Below, piece by piece: positions 7,165 through 11,953 of a DNA stretch of 11,953 nucleotides; within the stretch, counting starts at the first letter, position 1; each line of letters opens with the position of its first letter. The position numbers and the translations under genes were made by a program. A model generated the notes under the pieces. That model had not been told where the DNA came from. It was given only the letters and a program-made list of their open reading frames with translations, and did not search any database. Source of the stretch: Bacteriovoracaceae bacterium UBA7695 (GTDB lineage Bacteria; Bdellovibrionota; Bacteriovoracia; Bacteriovoracales; Bacteriovoracaceae); the NCBI GenBank assembly GCA_002482685.1, contig DLGL01000010.1, forward strand, positions 2,782-14,734, given 5' to 3'.

Positions 7165-8136
7165 ATGTTTAACAAGTTGCTCTTCATTATTTTCACTTTC
7201 GTAAGTACTTCAGTGCTTGCTCAGGATGTAAAGCCTAAGCGTCAGGTCGACTTCATGCTGGATGTTTTGGGTAAAGAAGGGGTCCTTGCAGTTATCGGTC
7301 TTGGATTCTTTGCCTTTTGTTACGTTAACTCCATTAAAATTTTTGCGTGGATTGATGAACAAACATCGGGAACAAGAGAATACATTCTCAAAAAATTTGA
7401 AATTTTGTTTATTGAAGTTGATCCACAAAAGGTCACATGGGGTCTTCTTCTTATTTCCTTTGGTTCAGGCATTTTTGTTTTTTGTGTTCTGGCCCTCATC
7501 GGGAAAATGACTCTTGGTATAGTGGCAGGCATTGCGGCGACCATCTTTGGATGGAAAATCCCAAAACCGTTAGTTAATTTTTTTGAAGAAAAACGAAAAA
7601 AGAAATACTCATTGCAAATGGTTGATGCCTTGAATCTCCTCGCTAATGGAATCCGCGCAGGGCTAACCATGCCACAGGCAATCGGAATGGTTGTCGATGA
7701 GTTACCTGCCCCTGTAAGCCAGGAGTTCAATTTAGTACTCCAGCAAGCGAAAATTGGTGTGCCATTAGATGAAGCCCTGGAAAATCTCAAGAAGCGACTC
7801 TATACAGAAGATAATGAAATGTTCGTTACGAGTGTCAATATTTTACGCGAAACCGGCGGTAATCTTGCCGAAGTTTTTGACACTATTACATTGGTGATCA
7901 GGGAACGCGTCAGACTCCAGCTTAAAATAGACACTTTTGTGGCCTCAGGAAAAATTCAGGCCTACATCATTGGTTGTATGCCTTTTGCTATGATCGCAAT
8001 GTTTGGAAGTGGTGATCCAACCTATTTTCCTCTGCTATTCGGGACAGTCCTTGGAATCATTGCACTTCTGGTAATTTGCGGGATGGTGGCCCTCGGTATG
8101 TGGGTCATTTTAAAGATAATTGATATTAAAGTTTAA
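7165..8136 (+). CDS. tadB: Tad inner-membrane platform protein TadB (T2SSF family)
   Basis: A 323-residue inner-membrane protein of the TadB/GspF class, the platform on which the TadA/CpaF motor acts. Hydrophobic segments are visible at about residues 1-20, 32-50, 88-130 (a pair) and two near the C-terminus (about 268-320). The T2SSF cytoplasmic domain lies between (about 150-265), with typical LANGIRAGLTMPQAI, GVPLDEALENL and ETGGNLAEVFD stretches. Oddly, the N-terminus looks like a cleavable signal peptide (TSVLA|QD). ATG 7165 lies two bases after the fusion-ATPase stop, without an evident Shine-Dalgarno, so coupling is likely. Tad systems usually encode a TadC partner next to TadB; none is present here. 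The stop overlaps the -35 element of the next promoter. Confidence 0.88.
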   Translation: MFNKLLFIIFTFVSTSVLAQDVKPKRQVDFMLDVLGKEGVLAVIGLGFFAFCYVNSIKIFAWIDEQTSGTREYILKKFEILFIEVDPQKVTWGLLLISFGSGIFVFCVLALIGKMTLGIVAGIAATIFGWKIPKPLVNFFEEKRKKKYSLQMVDALNLLANGIRAGLTMPQAIGMVVDELPAPVSQEFNLVLQQAKIGVPLDEALENLKKRLYTEDNEMFVTSVNILRETGGNLAEVFDTITLVIRERVRLQLKIDTFVASGKIQAYIIGCMPFAMIAMFGSGDPTYFPLLFGTVLGIIALLVICGMVALGMWVILKIIDIKV

Positions 8137-8154
8137 GCGATTTTGGACCGATAT
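8127..8154 (+). promoter_or_regulatory. Sigma-28 (FliA)-type promoter of the YD-repeat operon
   Basis: TAAAGTTT (8127-8134) matches the FliA -35 octamer exactly and overlaps the tadB stop codon. ACCGATAT (8147-8154) matches 6 of 8 positions of GCCGATAA, including the core CCGATA. The spacer is 12 bases, exactly as in the promoter at 262-289. A start site near 8161 would give a leader of about 30 bases before ATG 8191. The shared, slightly long spacer argues against chance. Confidence 0.65.
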
Positions 8155-8190
8155 ATTACAAGATCAAACTATCTGGTAAGAAGGTGGACT

Positions 8191-9819
8191 ATGCAAATTT
8201 TGAAACTAATTTCTCTAGCTCTTATAACTCTTTTGATGAGCTCGTTTGCTCTGGCAGGGGTGAATTTAAAGAACGGAAACTTTTATATCTCATACACGGA
8301 TATCGTGGTTCCTGGCGGCGGTAAAAAATTAGAAATTACCCGGACCTACAATTCAAAAGCAACCGAAGTCGGTTGGTTTGGATTTGGTTGGGGGAGTGAG
8401 TTTGAAACAAGACTCGAAGTTTCTGCTGACGGTTCTGTAATCATTCATGAGCATGGAACAGGGGCGAAATCGCGATTTATTCCTAAAACTGCAATAGATC
8501 CAATCGCAGCGTCTACAAAAATTGTAAATGAAATGAAAAAGAAAACAGCACTATCGGAGCAGGCGACAAATGATCTGATTAAGAAGCTTGCTGCAAATGC
8601 TGAACTTAGACATACCTATGCAATGAATTTTGGAATCCATTCAACCGTAGCTCCAGGTACAGTTCTTTATTCTCATGACCTTGGTCCACAGACCTTGCAT
8701 GTTACTAAAGAAGGTTACCGTCGTGATAATTCTGACGGTCGTCAGGATTATTTTGATGGCGAAGGTAAAATGGTAAAAATCTCTGATAAATCAGGATATT
8801 TTGTTGGTTTTACCTATAAGAACGGTCAACTTGAGTCTCTTAAGGATTCACAAGCAAAACAAATTTACTTTTCATGGTACCCGGATGGTCTTGTAAAAGA
8901 AATTTGGTCTGCTGGTGATAAAAAAGCAACTTTTAAATATCAGGATTCAGATCTTGTTTCATCCACTGACGTTGGTGATAATGCTTATGCCTACAAGTTT
9001 GATAAATCTCACAACCTTACAGAAATTAGCTACTCGGATAAAACAAAACTAGCGATTTCTTATGATCCACAAACATTTTTCGTTTCTCAAATTGCTGACA
9101 GAAATGGCGAAGTAACTAAGTATCAATATGGGGCAAATCCTAAAAATGCTGAAAATCATTATTGGACTATAGTAACTAAGCCTGGATTTGATGGTAAACC
9201 AGTTGCAAACAGATACGAATATGAAATCAAAGCAAAACCAGATGGAGCTCAGTACACTTATCGCATTCTTACTGAGATCAATGGAATTAAGACTGAAACA
9301 ATTTATAATGATAAGTCTCTTCCAAGTAAAATAGCTCGTGGAAGCAATGTGACGAATTTTGAGTATAACAATAATGGCCTATTGATCAAAAAATCATCGA
9401 CTAAAGGCGACTTCGTTAATATCGAGTATGATGATGCAATTAACAAAATTAAAAAAGTTGTTAATAACGAGGGGACAACAAACTTTGAGTATGATGCCAA
9501 AGGCAACCTTGTTAAAGCATCAAATAATGCTGGTAAAGTTGTGTTCCTCATTTACGACGTAAAAGGAAAAATTTCAAAAATGGTTGACCAAGAGTCTGCG
9601 ACTGAAAAGCGTGTACTCTCATTTAAATACAATGCGCTTGGAAAACCTGTTGAAATCGAAATGGAAAAGATTGGCAAAATTAACGTAGCTTACGATAACT
9701 ACGGTGAAATTAAAAAGGTTGAATCTAGTGCCGGTCATAAGATGGCACTACAAGTAACCCAGGCTTTCCAAAATTTACTCACAATTGTTAAGCCTGCTGG
9801 TGTGAACTTAAATATCTAA
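8191..9819 (+). CDS. Secreted YD/RHS-repeat protein, Bd0109-like by position
   Basis: A 542-residue exported protein. ATG 8191 follows AAGGTGG (8181-8187) and gives a Sec signal peptide cleaved after Ala22 (FALA|GV); an in-frame TTG at 8143 would bury it. The N-terminal part has the RHS-family entry pattern: NGNFYISYTD, EITRTYNS (about 48-55) and FGFGWGSEFE (about 65-74). From about 170 to 510 there are degenerate YD-type repeats of about 20 residues (for example NFEYDAKGNLVKASN). It has no RHS core DPxGL motif and no C-terminal toxin domain, so it resembles a bare repeat shell. From memory, the Bdellovibrio hit locus has an extracytoplasmic protein (Bd0109) beside Flp genes and the small Bd0108; homology here is inferred. 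A small secreted protein follows 11 bases downstream. Confidence 0.82.
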   Translation: MQILKLISLALITLLMSSFALAGVNLKNGNFYISYTDIVVPGGGKKLEITRTYNSKATEVGWFGFGWGSEFETRLEVSADGSVIIHEHGTGAKSRFIPKTAIDPIAASTKIVNEMKKKTALSEQATNDLIKKLAANAELRHTYAMNFGIHSTVAPGTVLYSHDLGPQTLHVTKEGYRRDNSDGRQDYFDGEGKMVKISDKSGYFVGFTYKNGQLESLKDSQAKQIYFSWYPDGLVKEIWSAGDKKATFKYQDSDLVSSTDVGDNAYAYKFDKSHNLTEISYSDKTKLAISYDPQTFFVSQIADRNGEVTKYQYGANPKNAENHYWTIVTKPGFDGKPVANRYEYEIKAKPDGAQYTYRILTEINGIKTETIYNDKSLPSKIARGSNVTNFEYNNNGLLIKKSSTKGDFVNIEYDDAINKIKKVVNNEGTTNFEYDAKGNLVKASNNAGKVVFLIYDVKGKISKMVDQESATEKRVLSFKYNALGKPVEIEMEKIGKINVAYDNYGEIKKVESSAGHKMALQVTQAFQNLLTIVKPAGVNLNI

Positions 9820-9830
9820 TAGGAGAATGT

Positions 9831-10073
9831 ATGAAAATATTAACTATAAGCCTTATGATGACTTTTATGAGCTTTTCAGCGTTTGCCGTTAAGAATGGTC
9901 ACTCTGGGGAAGTTGCAAATACCGCAGGAGCCTCTAGTGAAGCATGTTGCTTAACTTGTCCTGAAGCCAAAATTTCAGCTAACTGTCTGGCGCAGCGTAT
10001 TTCTTCAAAAGGTAACCTTGGGCAGTCTCGTACTAGTAATCCTAAGAAAGCAAAAAGTGTAAATGCTCAGTAA
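9831..10073 (+). CDS. Small Cys-rich secreted protein, Bd0108-like by position
   Basis: An 80-residue protein with a clear Sec signal peptide (cleavage after Ala19, SAFA|VK), leaving a mature part of 61 residues. Four cysteines cluster at 39, 40, 43 and 52 (CCLTCPEAK then NC), and the C-terminal third is Ser/Lys/Arg-rich and probably disordered (NPKKAKSVNAQ). AGGAG at 9821-9825 lies 5 bases before the ATG, and the gene sits 11 bases behind the YD-repeat gene, so the two are cotranscribed. A strong terminator follows. Its position next to a YD-repeat protein and Flp genes resembles bd0108 of the hit locus, a small secreted regulator of pilus state and prey-independent growth in Bdellovibrio, recalled from memory. 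The TCP motif and basic tail weakly resemble the two small proteins downstream. Function is unproven. Confidence 0.75.
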   Translation: MKILTISLMMTFMSFSAFAVKNGHSGEVANTAGASSEACCLTCPEAKISANCLAQRISSKGNLGQSRTSNPKKAKSVNAQ

Positions 10074-10094
10074 TGATTAAGCTGATAGTTTTTT

Positions 10095-10123
10095 AAAGCC
10101 CTTTCTCGGAAGGGCTTTTTTTT
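10095..10123 (+). terminator. Intrinsic terminator of the YD-repeat operon
   Basis: AAAGCCCTT (10095-10103) pairs perfectly with AAGGGCTTT (10110-10118) around a 6-base loop, followed by a run of T to 10123. It ends the YD-repeat and small-protein transcript and isolates the next gene. Confidence 0.9.
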
Positions 10124-10208
10124 GTCTAATTTTTAGACACTTTTATCCGACCCGACTAAAGTTTCCACACCCCCTCTGATGTAATCAATAACTTAGGTTC
10201 CTCAAAAG

Positions 10209-10224
10209 TGGCACCTGGCCTGCT
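10209..10224 (+). promoter_or_regulatory. Sigma-54-type promoter of the first TECP gene
   Basis: TGGCAC (10209-10214), five bases, then CTGCT (10220-10224) fit the sigma-54 consensus TGGCAC-N5-TTGCW with one mismatch. The essential GG and GC are 10 bases apart, as required. The expected start is near 10234, giving a leader of about 24 bases with AGGGGG before ATG 10258. A similar element stands at the same place before the paralogous gene. No activator-binding site is recognised. Confidence 0.6.
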
Positions 10225-10257
10225 CTATGTCTAGTAACAGTTATATAGGGGGAACCG

Positions 10258-10476
10258 ATGAAATATCTAATTGCAGCTTCATTACTTACAATATTGTCAG
10301 CGACTAGTTTTGCTGATTCAAAACTAGACTCTGATGAGCGCAGACTTGGGGAAACTCAAACTGAGTGCCCTTGGATGCAGGAAATGACCAAGAGGGTGAA
10401 TACTAAGAGCCACCTGCTTGATTCTAAAGAGAAGAAGGCACGACCGGCGAAAGGTCAGTTTGTAGCTCCCGTTTAA
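10258..10476 (+). CDS. Small secreted TECP-motif protein, paralogue 1
   Basis: A 72-residue protein of unknown function with a Sec signal peptide cleaved after Ala19 (TSFA|DS). The mature 53 residues contain a single cysteine in the motif ETQTECPWM (32-40), followed by a Lys/Arg-rich, poorly structured tail. It is paralogous to the protein at 10653-10829: 13 of 22 residues from the ETQTECP motif onward are identical by eye. A Shine-Dalgarno (AGGGGG, about 10247-10252) precedes ATG 10258. It appears to be a single-gene unit with its own sigma-54-like promoter and a strong terminator. The lone cysteine could join two chains or bind to a partner such as the Cys-rich neighbour; this is speculation. 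No known family is recognised. Confidence 0.75.
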   Translation: MKYLIAASLLTILSATSFADSKLDSDERRLGETQTECPWMQEMTKRVNTKSHLLDSKEKKARPAKGQFVAPV

Positions 10477-10495
10477 TAAGTATTTTCCATCACGC

Positions 10496-10532
10496 CTGAT
10501 CAGAAGGGATAACCACCTTCTGATCAGTTTTT
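10496..10532 (+). terminator. Intrinsic terminator after the first TECP gene
   Basis: A perfect 12-base-pair stem, CTGATCAGAAGG (10496-10507) with CCTTCTGATCAG (10516-10527), around an 8-base loop, followed by five T residues. It lies 20 bases behind the stop codon. Confidence 0.9.
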
Positions 10533-10605
10533 AGACAGTGTCAGTATTTTCTTCACTTATTTCAATTACTATCACCAAAAAGCAACCACTTATAATCTCA
10601 ATAGA

Positions 10606-10621
10606 TGGCATCTATCTTGTA
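10606..10621 (+). promoter_or_regulatory. Sigma-54-like promoter of the second TECP gene
   Basis: TGGCAT (10606-10611), five bases, then TTGTA (10617-10621) resemble TGGCAC-N5-TTGCW with one mismatch in each half. The -12 dinucleotide is GT rather than GC, which may weaken it. Its distance to the ATG is 32 bases, against 34 at the paralogous gene. A TATAAT at 10591-10596 without a matching -35 is an alternative sigma-70 element. Confidence 0.45.
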
Positions 10622-10652
10622 GTGTAGTCCGTATACCTATCAGGGAGATTTT

Positions 10653-10829
10653 ATGAAATTGTTGCTGATTTTAACTATGGTCTTTTCATCATCAGTTTTT
10701 GCCGTTGAGACGCAAACTGAATGCCCAATGATGAAGGAGCTTCATAGTAGGAGTAACCCAAAAAAGTTTTTGAATTCAGCTAAAAGTAAACCAAAGCCTG
10801 GTCACGTAAGAAGTGTGAAATCTCAGTAG
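10653..10829 (+). CDS. Small secreted TECP-motif protein, paralogue 2
   Basis: A 58-residue protein with a Sec signal peptide cleaved after Ala17 (SVFA|VE), leaving only 41 residues. The mature protein starts almost directly with ETQTECPMM (19-27), which holds its single cysteine, and continues into a strongly basic tail ending SVKSQ. It aligns with the protein at 10258-10476 over the motif and the R-x-N-x-K segment, with a shorter linker before the motif. AGGGAG (10642-10647) lies 5 bases before ATG 10653. The gene has its own sigma-54-like upstream element, and its stop codon lies within a hairpin shared with the convergent gene. The real signal peptide, ribosome site and paralogy support it as a gene despite its length. 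Function is unknown. Confidence 0.75.
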   Translation: MKLLLILTMVFSSSVFAVETQTECPMMKELHSRSNPKKFLNSAKSKPKPGHVRSVKSQ

Positions 10830-10848
10830 AAGACTACTTGTGAGATTT
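10818..10848. terminator. Possible bidirectional terminator hairpin between convergent genes
   Basis: AAATCTCA-GTAG (10818-10829) pairs with CTAC (10834-10837) and TGAGATTT (10841-10848), with a 4-base loop and a 3-base bulge. It contains the stop codons of both convergent genes. Only short T runs flank it on either strand, so its strength is uncertain. Confidence 0.5.
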
Positions 10849-11166
10849 TATTAACTCGTCGAGTTCTTGCTTTTCTTTTTTGGTAATAATCTCTTCAGGG
10901 ATACCCTTACCTTTGCTGACGGCCGACATTTTAGATCTAACTGAGTCGCCGACTTTTGGAACAGAGTTGTCGAATAGTTTTTTAGAGTAGTGATGGGTTC
11001 GGTCAACTGAGCTGCCAAAGAATTTTTCAACTGCTGCCTGGGTAGATTTTGTTGCTGGCGAGATAAAATTATAGATGTAACCAAAAATCGGTCTCTGTTT
11101 TATTTCAATAGATAGAAAAAGAACTGTCGCAATAAAAAGTCCAAAAAGTCCCATTATCGTTTTCAT
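10834..11166 (-). CDS. Small membrane-anchored protein of unknown function
   Basis: A 110-residue protein with one hydrophobic N-terminal segment (about residues 4-20: IMGLFGLFIATVLFLSI) without an obvious signal peptidase site, so probably a membrane anchor. The remaining about 85 residues are polar, with many Ser and Lys and a charged, probably helical C-terminus (KKEKQELDELIKSHK). The ATG overlaps the stop codon of the CheX-like gene by one base (TAATG read on the minus strand), which indicates an operon and coupled translation. It could be a membrane-bound partner of that signalling pair. No family is recognised. Confidence 0.7.
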   Translation of the reverse strand: MKTIMGLFGLFIATVLFLSIEIKQRPIFGYIYNFISPATKSTQAAVEKFFGSSVDRTHHYSKKLFDNSVPKVGDSVRSKMSAVSKGKGIPEEIITKKEKQELDELIKSHK

Positions 11167-11600
11167 TAACTTATTACCTCAAAGTTGTATTCAATTAAGA
11201 CTTTAAAAGTGAACCCATCAAGTTCCAAAGCATAAAGCTGAGTGCCTGGTCTGTTTTCAGATATTAAATCACGACTGATCATTGATAGTTTTGGCGGAGA
11301 AAGTTTCGTCATCAAATTTTTGAGTTTTATATCCTGACTTAGCTGTTTCCCAATAAGAATATTCATTGCTTCAGTAAAGAGAGGGAAAATAAAGTTTTTA
11401 TCTGTTGGGGATAATTCATGCTTATCTAGAAATAAGTGACAGGTGATGTTGCCCTGGAGTTCGCCGTTAATTAAAAATTGGACGTGAAGATTGTCTTTGG
11501 AAGATATGTTTCTGGTGATTGACTGACTTATGAGCCTGACATCACTGAGAATTTTAATTTCTGCAATTTTGCTCACTTCTAAAGTGTGAGAAACGTCCAT
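11166..11600 (-). CDS. CheC/CheX-family protein (probable CheY-P phosphatase)
   Basis: A 144-residue cytoplasmic protein that fits the CheC/CheX/FliY family, which dephosphorylates CheY-type receivers. The key pattern E-x2-N followed by Pro is present: Glu77 and Asn80 in EAMNILIGKQ, then Pro102/Pro103 about 22 residues later. The Asp/Ser found four residues before Glu in CheC is Pro73 here, so activity is not certain. An earlier strand pair with INGELQGNITCHLFL (44-58) matches the family fold. AGGAG lies just before ATG 11600, 15 bases downstream of the receiver gene. The receiver protein next to it is the obvious substrate. The overlap with the small membrane protein gene makes a three-gene unit. 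Confidence 0.65.
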   Translation of the reverse strand: MDVSHTLEVSKIAEIKILSDVRLISQSITRNISSKDNLHVQFLINGELQGNITCHLFLDKHELSPTDKNFIFPLFTEAMNILIGKQLSQDIKLKNLMTKLSPPKLSMISRDLISENRPGTQLYALELDGFTFKVLIEYNFEVIS

Positions 11601-11615
11601 GTTTACTCCTGAAAA

Positions 11616-11953
11616 TTAATCTTTGTTGATCTGAGAGATAATCTTTTCCAGTGAATCAACTAATTGCTGTTCACCAATTGGCTTAGCAATAAAGTCAGCT
11701 GCTCCTGCCCCAATGGCTTCCAGAACAATGTGTTCTTGAGAAAGGGAAGAAACGACAATGACATATGTCTCATCAAAATTTTGATTGATATTTTCAGTCA
11801 ATTCTATACCACTCACTTCAGGCATAACAATATCTGTGATAACCACGTGTGGTTTTTTTTCACGAATCACCAAAAGGGCCGCGGCTGCACTACTTGCCTC
11901 GCCAGCAACCTGAAACTGATTGTCTCTTAGAATTTTGATTATAAGTGATCTGG
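11616..11953 (-). CDS. CheY-like response regulator receiver (N-terminus beyond window)
   Basis: A single receiver domain whose reading frame stays open to the right edge, so the first residues (probably the VDDS segment) are missing. The visible part begins SLIIKILRDNQ and ends after helix 5 with no output domain. The phosphoacceptor Asp is in VITDIVMPE (codon 11832-11834), the conserved Ser in VVSSLS (11748-11750) and the Lys in FIAKP (11682-11684), all at canonical spacing, so it should be phosphorylatable. An in-frame TTG at 11871-11873 would cut off the first strand and is not the true start. A CheC/CheX-like gene follows 15 bases downstream, suggesting a receiver with its own phosphatase. 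Its kinase is not in the window. Confidence 0.88.
   Translation of the reverse strand, partial: RSLIIKILRDNQFQVAGEASSAAAALLVIREKKPHVVITDIVMPEVSGIELTENINQNFDETYVIVVSSLSQEHIVLEAIGAGAADFIAKPIGEQQLVDSLEKIISQINKD

Noticed and set aside
7320..7790. Minus-strand open frame of 156 codons inside tadB
   Set aside because: Antisense shadow of a confidently identified gene, with no recognisable domain.
8143..8190. TTG 8143 start for the YD-repeat protein
   Set aside because: It would put 16 residues before a clear signal peptide, and the region overlaps the sigma-28 promoter; ATG 8191 has a ribosome site.
8191..10073. RHS polymorphic toxin with the downstream small protein as immunity partner
   Set aside because: No DPxGL core or toxin domain is visible, and the small protein has its own signal peptide and a Cys cluster.
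10157..10182. TAAAGTTT at 10157-10164 as a third sigma-28 promoter, before the first TECP gene
   Set aside because: No CCGATA-like element follows at 11-12 bases; the best match nearby is 4 of 8 at the wrong spacing. The sigma-54-like element downstream fits better.
10254..10261. ACCGATGA as a sigma-28 -10 element
   Set aside because: It overlaps the start codon and has no TAAA at the right distance upstream.
1..11953. CRISPR arrays, tRNA or rRNA genes, insertion sequences, attachment sites
   Set aside because: No regularly spaced repeats, tRNA-like folds, transposase motifs or flanking inverted repeats were seen.

Overview
This window is AT-rich, tightly packed bacterial DNA. It is built around a Flp/Tad (type IVb) pilus locus, followed by a secreted YD/RHS-repeat protein and three tiny secreted proteins. 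The right end carries a leftward chemotaxis-type signalling cluster. From memory, a Flp cluster directly followed by a YD-repeat protein and a very small secreted protein recalls the hit (host-interaction) locus, bd0108-bd0109, of Bdellovibrio bacteriovorus. I therefore suggest a predatory member of Bdellovibrionota, possibly Bacteriovorax-like. This is inference from layout and has not been checked by alignment.

Layout. Bases 1-320: leader region with possibly the last codons of an upstream gene, a sigma-70-like extended -10 element and a near-consensus sigma-28 (FliA) promoter. 321-2632: five prepilin-like proteins, each with a G|Q-x3-E-[Y/F/L] processing site (three Flp-like, two TadE-like), and the prepilin peptidase TadV. 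A stable hairpin separates the first pilin gene from the rest. 2718-8136: CpaB, the CpaC/RcpA secretin, one polypeptide joining a TadZ/CpaE ParA-like ATPase to the TadA/CpaF motor ATPase, and TadB. No TadC, TadD or secretin pilotin is seen. 8191-10073: YD-repeat protein and an 80-residue Cys-rich secreted protein, with their own sigma-28-like promoter overlapping the end of tadB and a strong terminator after them. 10258-10476 and 10653-10829: two paralogous small secreted proteins sharing an ETQTECP motif. Each is preceded at nearly the same distance by a sigma-54-like -24/-12 element, and each is followed by a hairpin. Leftward, 11953-10834: a CheY-like receiver protein cut by the window edge, a CheC/CheX-family protein and a small membrane-anchored protein of unknown function.

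How the parts may work together. TadV would mature the five prepilins. The TadZ-TadA fusion and TadB would drive pilus assembly at the inner membrane, and CpaB with the CpaC secretin would form the outer envelope channel. The YD-repeat protein and small Cys-containing proteins would act outside the cytoplasm, perhaps at the pilus or the prey-contact surface. The same unusual sigma-28 spacing before the pilin operon and before the YD operon suggests the two are co-expressed with the motility regulon. The paralogous small proteins appear to be under separate, sigma-54-type control.
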